A stretch of DNA of 64,000 bases from Bradyrhizobium cajani (GTDB lineage: Bacteria; Pseudomonadota; Alphaproteobacteria; Rhizobiales; Xanthobacteraceae), in contig NZ_WQNE01000012.1 of the NCBI RefSeq assembly GCF_009759665.1, positions 124,001 to 188,000 of the forward strand, written 5' to 3'. A program made the position numbers and the translations under genes. Of this stretch, positions 43,505-51,766 are shown piece by piece. Numbering within the stretch: the stretch's first letter is position 1; each line of letters opens with the position of its first letter. A model generated the notes under the pieces. It was not told where the DNA came from. It ran no database searches and saw only the letters and a program-made list of their open reading frames with translations.

Positions 43505-44140
43505 ATGGACAATGCCAGCCGCTCCGAACGGTCCCGCAATGCCGCGCTCGATGCGGCGCTCGCCATCATCGCGCGCGACGGGCCGGGCCGGCTGACGCTC
43601 GATGCGATCGCGCGCGAGAGCGGCCTCAGCAAGGGCGGCGTGATGCATCAGTTCCGCACCAAGGAGGCCGTGCTGAAGGCGCTGCTCGAGCGGCAGATGG
43701 TGCGTTTCGAGGAGTTCTCGACGCCTTACCGCGCGAAGGCGCGCGCCGAGTCCGAAAATCCCGAGCTCGCCACCGAGATCGCCACGGTGCGGGAAGCCGC
43801 CAATGCGCCGAATTCGGCCGCGCTCGCGCTGCTGGCGGCGATGGTGGAGAACCCCGACCTGATGGCGCTGCCGCGCGACAGCGACCTCAAGACGATCGCG
43901 GCGATCAAGGCCGAGGCCACGGACCCGGATCTCGCGATGCTGCGATGGGCCGCGGCGCGAGGGCTGATGCTGGGCGCATTGTTTGGCATGTCGCCACTGC
44001 CGAGGCCCGAGCGGGATCGGCTGTTCGCGCGCCTGCTCGACGACAGCCAGTGGCACGGGCTGGAAAAGCCGGCGCGGTCGCGCAGCCTCAAGGCCGGTGC
44101 GCCGGCGGCCAAGGGCACAAGCGCACGCAAGCGCGCCTGA
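43505..44140 (+). CDS. TetR family transcriptional regulator
   Basis: A 211-residue regulator. The N-terminal helix-turn-helix is LTLDAIARESGLSKGGVMHQ then FRTKEAVLKALLE, about residues 30-62. The C-terminal ligand domain is helical and Ala-rich, with a basic tail (SARKRA). It is divergent from the peptide importer, which it probably controls. Confidence 0.9.
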   Translation: MDNASRSERSRNAALDAALAIIARDGPGRLTLDAIARESGLSKGGVMHQFRTKEAVLKALLERQMVRFEEFSTPYRAKARAESENPELATEIATVREAANAPNSAALALLAAMVENPDLMALPRDSDLKTIAAIKAEATDPDLAMLRWAAARGLMLGALFGMSPLPRPERDRLFARLLDDSQWHGLEKPARSRSLKAGAPAAKGTSARKRA

Positions 44141-44224
44141 TTTCACGTTAACGAATTCCGACTGGCGGCTGCTCAAAGCCGCGCCTGCGGCCATATGCGC
44201 CAGGGTCTTGAGTTTGAACTTTAC

Positions 44225-44242
44225 AAACCGTCTAGTCGGTTT
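44225..44242. promoter_or_regulatory. TetR-type operator without a complete regulator gene
   Basis: AAACCG-tctagt-CGGTTT is a 6-6-6 inverted repeat, close to the common TetR operator form ACCGACTAGTCGGT. It ends five bases before an ATG that opens a 31-codon frame. Confidence 0.5.
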
Positions 44243-44247
44243 TATAA

Positions 44248-44343
44248 ATGGACATACTGAGGCGGCCCAAGGCATCCGAAATGGCCCCGGACGATGCCAT
44301 TGGGCCGGCACTGGTGAGCACCGCAGCCACGTCTGGTCCCTGA
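44248..44343 (+). pseudogene. Possible remnant of a TetR regulator gene (first 24 or so codons)
   Basis: The frame reads MDILRRPKASEMAPDDAIGP and ALVSTAAT, then stops. The text up to STAA resembles the start of TetR proteins, in which a phenylalanine-rich helix follows; here the homology ends abruptly. It lies directly behind a TetR-like operator. It could instead be an unrelated short peptide. No further fragment is found before the next gene. Confidence 0.35.
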
Positions 44344-44392
44344 CGCGGCTGCGGTCGCCATCGCCTGAACGAGAAGCCAAGAGGAGTCTGGA

Positions 44393-45055
44393 ATGGATCG
44401 CTCGATCGCTCTGCGCGGTCTAGGAATACTGGTGCTTTGCGCGGCCGCGGCCGGCTGTGCCTCGGTTGCGCCCGTGCCCTATTCGGAGCTGGCGTCCTCG
44501 GCCTACATGACCCCCGACAAATCGGACGCGTCTGGCCGCGTGCCTTACCGCTATTCGACGCCGGTCGACTGGCGCGCATACAACAAGGCGATCCTCGATC
44601 CCGTCGTGGTCTACCGCGGGAGGGATCATCAGTTCGGCGACATGTCCGACAAGGACAAGGCGACTCTCGCCGCCTACATGCAGAACAGTTTCGCCGAACG
44701 GCTGCGCGGCCGCTTCGCGCTGGTGCGCGAGCGCGGGCCGAACACGCTGCGGATCAGGCTGACGCTCACCGGCGCCGTTACCAACACGCCCGTGCTCGGA
44801 ACGCTCTCGCGCTTCGACCTCGCCGGGGCCGTCTACAACGGCGTGCAGGCCGCGCGTGACGGCGAGGGGACGATGACCGGCTCGGTCGTCTACGGCGTCG
44901 AGATCTTCGACGCCACGACCTCCCGCCTGCTCTCGGCCTACGTCACCAAGCAATACCCGGGCGCCTACGACATCAAGGCCACCGCCGGTGCGCTCGCCGC
45001 GGCCACCGCCGGCCTCGACAAGGGCGCCGACGCGCTGATGGCGCAACTGAACTGA
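44393..45055 (+). CDS. DUF3313 lipoprotein
   Basis: A 220-residue lipoprotein. The lipobox AAGC gives the lipidated Cys at residue 22. The mature part carries the DUF3313-type pattern (SSAYMTPDKS, then VVYRGRDHQF). The Cys is followed by Ala, so outer-membrane sorting is expected. AGAGGAG lies before the ATG. It is followed by a DUF2147 gene 32 bases on, and the two probably form an envelope operon. The function is unknown. Confidence 0.82.
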   Translation: MDRSIALRGLGILVLCAAAAGCASVAPVPYSELASSAYMTPDKSDASGRVPYRYSTPVDWRAYNKAILDPVVVYRGRDHQFGDMSDKDKATLAAYMQNSFAERLRGRFALVRERGPNTLRIRLTLTGAVTNTPVLGTLSRFDLAGAVYNGVQAARDGEGTMTGSVVYGVEIFDATTSRLLSAYVTKQYPGAYDIKATAGALAAATAGLDKGADALMAQLN

Positions 45056-45087
45056 CGCCGCGACCCGTCCAACGAAAGGTGCTGCTG

Positions 45088-45657
45088 ATGAACATCTTCC
45101 TTCGCTTCGTGCTGCGCGTTGCGATTACGATCGTGATGATGGTTTTGGGCGGCCGCGCCGGCGCCGGCGCGCCGACCGATCCCAGTGGCACATGGCTCGT
45201 CGAGGATGGGCGTGCCCGTATCCGGCTCGAGCGCTGCGGGCCGTCGCGCGACCGCGTTTGCGGCTTCATCGTCTGGATGAAGGAGCCGGCCGACAAGCAC
45301 GGCCAGCCCTATCGCGACAGCCAGAATCCGGATCCCGACAAGCGCGCCCGCGCGCTGCTTGGGCACCAGCTCATCATGGGCTTGCAGGCGACACCCGACG
45401 GACGGTACGCCGGCGAGATCTATAATGCCGAGGACGGCAGGTCCTATTCAGTCTCGCTGTGGCGGGATTCTGCCGATCGCCTCAAGCTGAAGGGCTGCCT
45501 GATCAAGTTCCTCTGCCAGACCCAGACTTGGCAGCAGACCCTCGACGTCCAGCCCGGCCAGCTTGTCGGCCTGACTGGCGATCTCAACGGTCCGCGCGCC
45601 GACAAGGAGTGGGCGGCTGTTCCTGCGCCAAAGCCGATACAGGCGAAAGCGAAGTAG
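45088..45657 (+). CDS. DUF2147 secreted protein
   Basis: A 189-residue protein with a signal peptide (about 1-26). The DUF2147 pattern is clear: DPSGTWLVEDGRARIRLERC, CGFIVWMKEP, DPDKRARALLGHQLIMGL and YNAEDGRSYSVSL. Cys residues after the signal could pair in the periplasm. I chose the ATG at 45088, eight bases after GAAAGG, over an upstream GTG. The function is unknown; some members are tied to stress and iron. Confidence 0.85.
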   Translation: MNIFLRFVLRVAITIVMMVLGGRAGAGAPTDPSGTWLVEDGRARIRLERCGPSRDRVCGFIVWMKEPADKHGQPYRDSQNPDPDKRARALLGHQLIMGLQATPDGRYAGEIYNAEDGRSYSVSLWRDSADRLKLKGCLIKFLCQTQTWQQTLDVQPGQLVGLTGDLNGPRADKEWAAVPAPKPIQAKAK

Positions 45658-45721
45658 GGGCTTTCACGTCTGCGGCTACCTGCTCGTTTGCGATGTACTG
45701 GGTGCCGCCGCCCCAAATTTC

Positions 45722-45801
45722 CGTCATTGCGAGCGCAGCGAAGCAGTCTCTCCGCGGAGGGATTCTGGATTGCTTCGTCGCAAGGGCTCCTCGCAATGAC
45801 G
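45722..45801. repeat. Palindromic intergenic repeat upstream of the irr-like gene
   Basis: An 80-base element bounded by perfect 12-base inverted ends, CGTCATTGCGAG and CTCGCAATGACG, with an inner pair around GAAGCA/TGCTTC. It ends 25 bases before the FixK box. It is one of the dispersed repeat families of this window. Confidence 0.8.
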
Positions 45802-45826
45802 ACGCGGAGACAGTTGAGCCCCAAGT

Positions 45827-45840
45827 TTGATCCCGATCAA
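45827..45840. promoter_or_regulatory. FixK/FNR-type box upstream of the irr-like gene
   Basis: TTGATCCCGATCAA, identical in all 14 bases to the hemA site. A -10-like TTGAAT at 45863-45868 lies about 22 bases after it, so the box would be centred near -41 for a start near 45875, the class II position. Confidence 0.8.
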
Positions 45841-45921
45841 AGCCAGGACGTCGCTTCTGCGATTGAATAGCAACTGGCGGGATGCGTGTTGTGTCTTAGT
45901 TCCCGAGCCGTGAGACGATCG

Positions 45922-46428
45922 ATGGACATCCAGGCCACGAATACCACTCTTGTGGACGACGACTGCGGAGCGGACCTCGTCCAGGCAGATGTCGTCGGGC
46001 CGAGCCTGCCGCCGGATGACGGCGTGCAGCGCTGTCTGCAATTTCTGAGCGATGCGGGTCTGCGGCCGACGCGCCAGCGTCTGGCGCTCGGCCAGTTGCT
46101 GTTCCTGCGCGGTCACCGTCACGTCACCGCGGAGCGGCTCTACGAAGAAGCGATAATGGCGAACATGAATCTGTCGCTCGCGACGGTCTACAACACGCTG
46201 AACCAGTTCACCGAAGCCGGCCTGCTGCGCCGGATCGCGGCCGACGGCATCAAATCGTTCTTCGACACCGACACCTCCGTGCATCCGCACTTCTACCTCG
46301 AGGGCGAGGACGTGCTGGTCGACGTCGCCGACGGCCTGGCCTTCAGCAAGATGCCCGAGGCGCTTCCGGGGCACGAGATCGCGCGGCTCGATGTCATCGT
46401 CCATCTGCGCCGCAAGCGCGTGATGTAG
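45922..46428 (+). CDS. irr: Irr-type iron response regulator, Fur family, lacking the haem regulatory motif
   Basis: A 168-residue regulator. The core AGLRPTRQRLALGQLL then LSLATVYNTLNQFTEAGLLR is diagnostic of Irr. In the best-known Bradyrhizobium Irr, haem is sensed through a Gly-Cys-Pro motif near the N terminus and a His-rich HHH site. Here there is no Cys-Pro (the only Cys are 15 and 38) and the His site is HPH at 121-123. It is therefore probably the second, less haem-sensitive paralog. I chose the ATG at 45922, giving MDIQATNTTL; one twelve codons upstream is possible. Confidence 0.88.
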   Translation: MDIQATNTTLVDDDCGADLVQADVVGPSLPPDDGVQRCLQFLSDAGLRPTRQRLALGQLLFLRGHRHVTAERLYEEAIMANMNLSLATVYNTLNQFTEAGLLRRIAADGIKSFFDTDTSVHPHFYLEGEDVLVDVADGLAFSKMPEALPGHEIARLDVIVHLRRKRVM

Positions 46429-46448
46429 ACTGAGCGCCTGACGCTGCT

Positions 46449-47999
46449 TTAGCGCAATCCCGCGCGCCGGAATCCCTCCAGATAGTGTTCGCGATCGGCG
46501 TCACTGGCCCACGGCAGTTGCGTGGCGATCCAGTGCAGCGAGATGTTGGGCTGGGTCCGGCGGAGCTCGTCGAGCGCCGTCGCGGCAAGCATTCCGTCGC
46601 CACTCATGCCGGCGGAAACCGCGAGCACGCGATAGGCGCCCGTGAGGTCGCCGCGATGGCGGATCGCCTCGCGCGCGAGCGCGATGGCCTCGTCATAATG
46701 CCGCTCGGTGAAGCGCGCATAGCCGGCGATGCCGTGATAGATCGCCAGCGATGGATCGCGCGGTGACAGCCGGATTGCCCTCTGCGCCGCCTCGAACGCC
46801 TGCTTCGATCGCCCGGCATAGGACAGCGCCAGCGCGTAATAGCCCTGCGCCAGCGAGAAGTTCGGATTGAGCGCGAGCGCCTGCTCGAACTCGGACAGCG
46901 CGTCGGCGAGCCTGCGCGTCGAGAAGCAGACAGTGCCGAGCGCGGCATGCGCCCAGGCATCCTCATGGTCGCAGCGCACCGCCGCGAGCGCGGCGGCTTC
47001 CGCGACCGGCGCCACCTTGGCAAGTTCGGCCCAGCCGAGATGCACGCCGAACATGTGGTTCGCCGCGAGCACGGACAGCGCCTGACCATAATTCGGATCG
47101 ATCTCGATGGCGCGTTCGAGCAACGCCTGCGCGGCCTCGTGATCGCGCCGCGTCACGCGCCAGTAGTGCGACAGCGCCCGCATCAGGAGGTCCCATGCAT
47201 CGAGGCTCGACGGCGGCTTGCGATCGGCGCGGAAATTCTCCGCTGCATGGATCTGCGGCTCGATCGCCGCGACAATGGCGTTGGTGATCTCGTCCTGCAC
47301 GGCGAAGACGTCGACCAGCTCGCGGTCGTAGCGCTCGGCCCAGAGATGACTGCCTGATGTTGCGTCGTTGAGCTGCGCGGTGATGCGCACCCGGTTGTCC
47401 GCCTTGCGAACGCTGCCTTCGACGATGTAGCGGACGCCGAGCTCCTCGGCGATCTGCCTGATATGGACCGCGCGTCCCTTGTAGGTGAAGGACGAGTTGC
47501 GGGCGATCACCATGAACCAGCGCTGCTTGGACAGCGCGGTGAGGATGTCTTCGCTGATCCCGTCGCCAAAATAGTTCTGTGCGGGATCGCCGCTCATGTT
47601 CTCGAAGGCGAGCACCGCGATTCCCGGCCGTTCCGCTGCGGTGCGCAAGGGAACAGGCTGGGCGTCGGCCGGCGCGGGCGAAGCCGGCATTTCTTCCCGG
47701 ACTTCGCCGACGAAGCGAAAGCCCTTGCGCGGAATGGTCTTGATCAGCCGCTGTGTCGCGCCATCGTCCCCGAGCGCCTTGCGCGCGGCATTGATCCGGC
47801 TGTTCAGGGCGGAATCGGAGACGATGCGGTCGCTCCAGATCTGGCTGATCAGGTCATCCTTGCTGACCACACGCGCGCGTTGCGTGACCAGATAGAGCAG
47901 GAGATCGAACACCTGCGGCTGCAACGGCACGGCGGCCCCGCCGCAGGTGAGCTCCCGCAGGTCGCCGTCGAGCACGTTGTTTTCAAAGCGAAATCGCAC
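46449..47999 (-). CDS. Winged-helix/TPR transcriptional regulator (CadC-like)
   Basis: A 516-residue protein. An OmpR/PhoB-type winged helix fills residues 1-100 (LQPQVFDLLLYLVTQRARVV then SKDDLISQIWSDRIVSDSAL). A TolB/FlgO-like domain follows (AVLAFENMSGDPAQNYFGDG, then GSHLWAERYDRELVDVF), and TPR helices run from about 280 to the end, which reads HYLEGFRRAGLR. It has no membrane segment, unlike CadC. It is divergent from mddA across 133 bases and may control it. A paralog lies at 49827. Confidence 0.85.
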   Translation of the reverse strand: MRFRFENNVLDGDLRELTCGGAAVPLQPQVFDLLLYLVTQRARVVSKDDLISQIWSDRIVSDSALNSRINAARKALGDDGATQRLIKTIPRKGFRFVGEVREEMPASPAPADAQPVPLRTAAERPGIAVLAFENMSGDPAQNYFGDGISEDILTALSKQRWFMVIARNSSFTYKGRAVHIRQIAEELGVRYIVEGSVRKADNRVRITAQLNDATSGSHLWAERYDRELVDVFAVQDEITNAIVAAIEPQIHAAENFRADRKPPSSLDAWDLLMRALSHYWRVTRRDHEAAQALLERAIEIDPNYGQALSVLAANHMFGVHLGWAELAKVAPVAEAAALAAVRCDHEDAWAHAALGTVCFSTRRLADALSEFEQALALNPNFSLAQGYYALALSYAGRSKQAFEAAQRAIRLSPRDPSLAIYHGIAGYARFTERHYDEAIALAREAIRHRGDLTGAYRVLAVSAGMSGDGMLAATALDELRRTQPNISLHWIATQLPWASDADREHYLEGFRRAGLR

Positions 48000-48132
48000 G
48001 TTTGCGTCGTCTCAAGCAAAAATCAAAGTCGTCTCAGGCGAAAATAAACGGCCCGCCAAAGTCCGAGGCCCGTCCGAGATGTACGGTGCCTGCACCAAAC
48101 AGTGCCGATGCCTCGGCACAACGGAGCGTTCT

Positions 48133-48921
48133 ATGACCCAACTTGATCACCAGGTTCATTCGATCGGCCCGGAGGTTACGGGCTCTCGCATTTTCAAGTT
48201 CATCGCCTTTCTGTACGGAATTGCGGCGTATCTCGTTTTTTTCGTCACCATTCTCTACGCCATCGGCTTCGTCATGGGGCTGGTGGTACCGAAGACCATC
48301 GACACCGGAACCGACACGCCGACGGCTGAGGCCGTCATCATCAATCTCCTTCTGATGACGCTGTTCGCCCTCCAGCACAGCGTGATGGCGCGTAGCCAGT
48401 TCAAGGCATGGTGGACGCAATTCGTCCCGAAGCCGGTCGAACGCAGCACCTATGTGCTGCTGGCGAGCCTGTCATTGCTCCTGCTGTTCTGGCAGTGGCG
48501 CCCGCTGCCCGCGATCATATGGGAGATCGAGAATGCCGATCTCGCCGCGACGCTGGCCACGCTGTCCTTTGCAGGCTGGGTGCTGGTGTTCACGAGCACC
48601 TACATGATCAACCACTTCGAACTGTTCGGTCTGCACCAGGTGACCAACCATCTCGTCGGCAAGGAAACGCCGCCACCGCGTTTCAAGACGCCGATGCTCT
48701 ACAAATTCGTCCGTCATCCGATCTATCTCGGCTTCATCATCGCATTCTGGGCGGCGCCGGTCATGACCGCGGGCCATCTGCTGTTCGCGGCCGTGACCAC
48801 GCTCTACATCTTTGTCGGCATCGCGCTGGAGGAGCACGACCTCGTCGATCTGTTCGGCGAGGAGTACCGGCAGTACAAACAACGCGTGTCCATGCTTATT
48901 CCCTGGCGCCGTTCAGTATAA
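48133..48921 (+). CDS. mddA: Probable methanethiol S-methyltransferase (MddA), NnrU/ICMT-like membrane protein
   Basis: A 262-residue inner-membrane enzyme with about five or six helices. The SAM-binding end is that of isoprenylcysteine methyltransferases: RHPIYLG at 194-200 and EEHDLVDLFGEEYRQYKQRV at 233-252. The central LFALQHSVMARSQFKAWWTQ matches the MddA/nurim branch. MddA turns methanethiol into dimethyl sulphide with SAM. From memory, a Bradyrhizobium gene in a similar neighbourhood has this activity, but I cannot verify that here. ACGGAG lies before the chosen ATG; a longer frame exists upstream. Confidence 0.72.
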   Translation: MTQLDHQVHSIGPEVTGSRIFKFIAFLYGIAAYLVFFVTILYAIGFVMGLVVPKTIDTGTDTPTAEAVIINLLLMTLFALQHSVMARSQFKAWWTQFVPKPVERSTYVLLASLSLLLLFWQWRPLPAIIWEIENADLAATLATLSFAGWVLVFTSTYMINHFELFGLHQVTNHLVGKETPPPRFKTPMLYKFVRHPIYLGFIIAFWAAPVMTAGHLLFAAVTTLYIFVGIALEEHDLVDLFGEEYRQYKQRVSMLIPWRRSV

Positions 48922-49135
48922 CCTTGGCGTCTGTCCGCGCGTCCGCCGAAAGGAGGATGCGTGGCGGCGCCGAGCCAGATAACGCAAGCCTCGCACGCCT
49001 CCGTCCCCTCAACGTCCCCCGGGGATGCCTTCCCTCACCTCGACGCCTCTCCCCGCATCTGCTCTAGTCGAGACTTCGGCGGACAGGAGCGGGGGAGGCA
49101 GGCGAGTTCCAGCCTTCATCAATGGAGAAGACAGA

Positions 49136-49558
49136 ATGAAACATGTCGGAAACTGCTTCTGCGGCGCGGTCACGGTCGAGGTCACGGGCGCGCCGGAGGC
49201 GATGGGCTATTGCCATTGCCGCTCCTGCCGTTCGTGGTCGGGTGGGCCGGTGAATGCCTTCAGCCTGTGGAAGCCGGAAGCCGTGCGCATCACCGAGGGC
49301 GCCGAGAATGTCGAGACCTTCGCCAAGACACCGCTCAGCCAGCGCAAGTTCTGCAAGAAGTGCGGCGGCCACCTCATGACCAACCATCCGCCACTCGGTC
49401 TGGTCGACGTCTTCACCGCCACCATCCCCACGCTCGCCTTTGCGCCCGGCGTCCACGTCAACTACGCCGAGACTGTGCTGCCGATACGCGACGGCCTGCC
49501 GAAGCTGAAGGATTTTCCGGCAGAGTTCGGCGGCAGCGGCGAGATGATGCAGGAGTAG
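49136..49558 (+). CDS. GFA family zinc protein (CENP-V/GFA)
   Basis: A 140-residue cytoplasmic protein. The zinc ligands are complete: Cys7 and Cys9 (NCFCGAV), Cys26, Cys28 and Cys31 (GYCHCRSCR), and Cys73 and Cys76 (KFCKKCGGH). Family members are named after glutathione-dependent formaldehyde activation, but most have no proven reaction. GGAGAAG lies before the ATG. The 215 bases before it have no other gene. Confidence 0.88.
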   Translation: MKHVGNCFCGAVTVEVTGAPEAMGYCHCRSCRSWSGGPVNAFSLWKPEAVRITEGAENVETFAKTPLSQRKFCKKCGGHLMTNHPPLGLVDVFTATIPTLAFAPGVHVNYAETVLPIRDGLPKLKDFPAEFGGSGEMMQE

Positions 49559-49573
49559 GAGCGCTGTTCGCCT

Positions 49574-49815
49574 CTCCCCTTGTGGGCAGGGCAATCGCAT
49601 ATGAGAGCGGTTTCCCTGCGGCCATCCTTCGAGACGCCCGCTTTAGGCGGGCTCCGCAGGATGAGGACAGAGTGCGTGGCAGCAGTTTCAATGGGCACCG
49701 ATGCCGATCAGCCTCATCCTGAGGAGACCGCGGAGCGGTCGTCTCGAAGGACGAGGCGCGCGCTCAGGCAGCCCCAAACGGCCATATGCGATTGCCCTGC
49801 CGCAAGCGGGGAGAG
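49574..49815. repeat. Nested composite palindromic repeat (about 240 bases)
   Basis: The outer arms are CCTCTCCCC near 49571 and GGGGAGAGG near 49808. Inside lie perfect 19-base inverted ends, GGCAGGGCAATCGCATATG at 49585-49603 and its complement at 49783-49801. Within those is a further pair built on CTTCGAGACG/CGTCTCGAAG and on GGATGAGG/CCTCATCC. It looks like one repeat inserted in the loop of another. Confidence 0.75.
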
Positions 49816-49826
49816 GGAGAAGTTGC

Positions 49827-51386
49827 CTACCTCATCCCCGCGCGCCGCAATCCTTCCAGATAGTGCCCGCGATCCTCTTCCCGCTGCATCGGCAGCTCGC
49901 GCGTGATCCAGGCGAGCGAGATGCCGGGCTGGGCGCGGCGCAGGCCTTCCAGCGCGGAAGCTGCGAGCGCCGGATCCCCGGACATCCCGGCTGCGGCCGT
50001 CAGCACGCGGTGCGCGCCGACGAAATCGCCGCGTTGCCGCAGCGACTCGCGCGCCATCCGCACGGCCCCTTCGTAGTCGCGGCCGACGAATCGGGCATAG
50101 GCCGCGACCCCGCAATAGATCGCCGCGAGCGGATCGCGCGGGCTCAGCCGCAACGCCCGGCGGGCGGCGGCATCGCCGTCCTGCCACCGTCCTGCGTAGC
50201 ACAGTGTCACGCCGTAGAAGGCATGTGCCATCGCGAAGTTCGGATTGAGCTTCAGCGTCAGCTCGAACTCCGCCAGCGCGTCGTCGAAGCGGCGACGGAA
50301 TAGATAAGTATAGGCGAGGCCGTGGTGGGCCCAGGCGTCCTCACGATCGGCCTCCACCGCCGCGAGCGCCGCGCGTTCGGCGACCGGCACGGTCGCGGCC
50401 ATGTCGGTCCAGCCCATATGTGCGCCGAAGATATGGCTGGTGGCGAGCAGGCCCAGCGCCTTGCCGTAGGCGGGATCGATCGCGACGGCGCTTTCGAGCA
50501 ATCCCTGGGTAGCCGCATTGTCCTCGCGGGTGATGCGCCAGTAATGCGACAACGCGCGCATCACGAGGCCCCAGGCATCCAGGCTGCCCGGCGGCTTCTG
50601 CTGGGCACGAAAACTCTCGGCGGCATAGAGCTGCGGCTCGATCGCGGCGACGATCGCCTCGGTGATCTCGTCCTGCACGGCGAAGATATCGGCAAGCTCG
50701 CGGTCGTAGCGCTCGGCCCAGAGATGGCTGCCGGTCGAGACGTCGTTGAGCTGGGCCGAGATGCGCAGGCGCTCGCCGCTCCGACGCACGCTTCCCTCGA
50801 CCACGTAGCGCACGCCGAGCTCGCGCGCGACCTCGCCGATATGCACGGCGCGGCCCTTGTAGACGAAGGAGGAGTTGCGCGCGACCACGAAGAACCAGCG
50901 CAGCTTCGACAGCGCGGTGATGACGTCCTCGCTGATGCCGTCGGAGAAATAGTCCTGCTCACGGTCGCCGCTCATATTGGTGAAGGGCAGCACGGCGATC
51001 GCGGGACGGTCGGGCAGTGCGAGCGTCGCCTCCAGCGCCCGGGCCGCACGACCGGGCTCCGGTGCGATCGCACCACCCTTGGTCTCGACGTCGCCGACAA
51101 AGCGAAAGCCCTTGCGGGTGATGGTGCGGATCAGCGCCTGGCTCGCGCCACTGTCGCCGATCGCCTTGCGCGCCGCGTTGATCCGGCTGGTCAGGGTGGA
51201 TTCGGACACGCTGCGCCCGTGCCAGATCTTGTCGATCAGCTCGTCCTTGCTGACCACCCGGTCGCGGTTCTCCATGAGGTGGACGACGAGATCGAAAACC
51301 TGCGGTTCCACGGATACGGGAACCTGCTCGCGGCTCAGCTCGCGCCGGTCGGTGTCGAGAAGGTGATCCCGGAACAGAAACTGCAC
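49827..51386 (-). CDS. Winged-helix/TPR transcriptional regulator (CadC-like), paralog of the one at 46449
   Basis: A 519-residue protein of the same plan: OmpR/PhoB-type winged helix (about 1-100), TolB/FlgO-like region (AVLPFTNMSGDREQDYFSDG, GSHLWAERYDRELADIF) and TPR helices, ending HYLEGLRRAGMR. The close match over the whole length shows a recent duplication. It is divergent from the lyase at 51767, with a 380-base gap that contains a repeat. Confidence 0.85.
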   Translation of the reverse strand: MQFLFRDHLLDTDRRELSREQVPVSVEPQVFDLVVHLMENRDRVVSKDELIDKIWHGRSVSESTLTSRINAARKAIGDSGASQALIRTITRKGFRFVGDVETKGGAIAPEPGRAARALEATLALPDRPAIAVLPFTNMSGDREQDYFSDGISEDVITALSKLRWFFVVARNSSFVYKGRAVHIGEVARELGVRYVVEGSVRRSGERLRISAQLNDVSTGSHLWAERYDRELADIFAVQDEITEAIVAAIEPQLYAAESFRAQQKPPGSLDAWGLVMRALSHYWRITREDNAATQGLLESAVAIDPAYGKALGLLATSHIFGAHMGWTDMAATVPVAERAALAAVEADREDAWAHHGLAYTYLFRRRFDDALAEFELTLKLNPNFAMAHAFYGVTLCYAGRWQDGDAAARRALRLSPRDPLAAIYCGVAAYARFVGRDYEGAVRMARESLRQRGDFVGAHRVLTAAAGMSGDPALAASALEGLRRAQPGISLAWITRELPMQREEDRGHYLEGLRRAGMR

Positions 51387-51766
51387 GTCGAAAACTCAAT
51401 CCTCACAATGACATCAGGCAATATTGAAATCAAAATGGAGTTCGACTTGAAGTCTGTGAGTCCACCGAAGGGTCGACTAGGTTCATCGCGATCGCGTGAT
51501 GGCAGCCATGCGCCTTTGGAGGAGAAAATGTGGCCTCGACTAGAGCGTTGAGTCAGCTTGCCGCAGGCCTCTCTCGTCGTTCCGGGGCGCGCCGCTTGGC
51601 GCTGACCCGGAATCCATCGTGCGCCGAGGGATGTGGCGAAATGGATTTCGGGCTCGCGCTTCGCACGCCCCGGAATGACGGGAATAGCGGCCTTTGTCCA
51701 TTGCCGAACAGCGCGGCCTGCGTAAGCTGCCGTGCATACAAACACACCAATCACGAAGAAACGCCC
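51387..51766. other. Divergent region between the second regulator and the lyase (380 bases)
   Basis: No gene is seen. The regulator side (51387-51480) is A/T-rich and probably holds its promoter. The repeat at 51575-51680 fills the middle. The last 85 bases lead to the lyase start, with GAAGAAA before the ATG. Confidence 0.5.
51575..51680. repeat. Palindromic intergenic repeat upstream of the lyase gene
   Basis: A 106-base element with 15-base inverted ends, CGTCGTTCCGGGGCG and CGCCCCGGAATGACG, differing at one base. It is of the same family as the element between ureA and ureB. Confidence 0.8.

Noticed and set aside
44248..44343. The 31-codon frame as a functional leader peptide.
   Set aside because: It is possible, but the TetR-like operator directly upstream and the TetR-like first residues fit a gene remnant better; it is kept as a low-confidence pseudogene.
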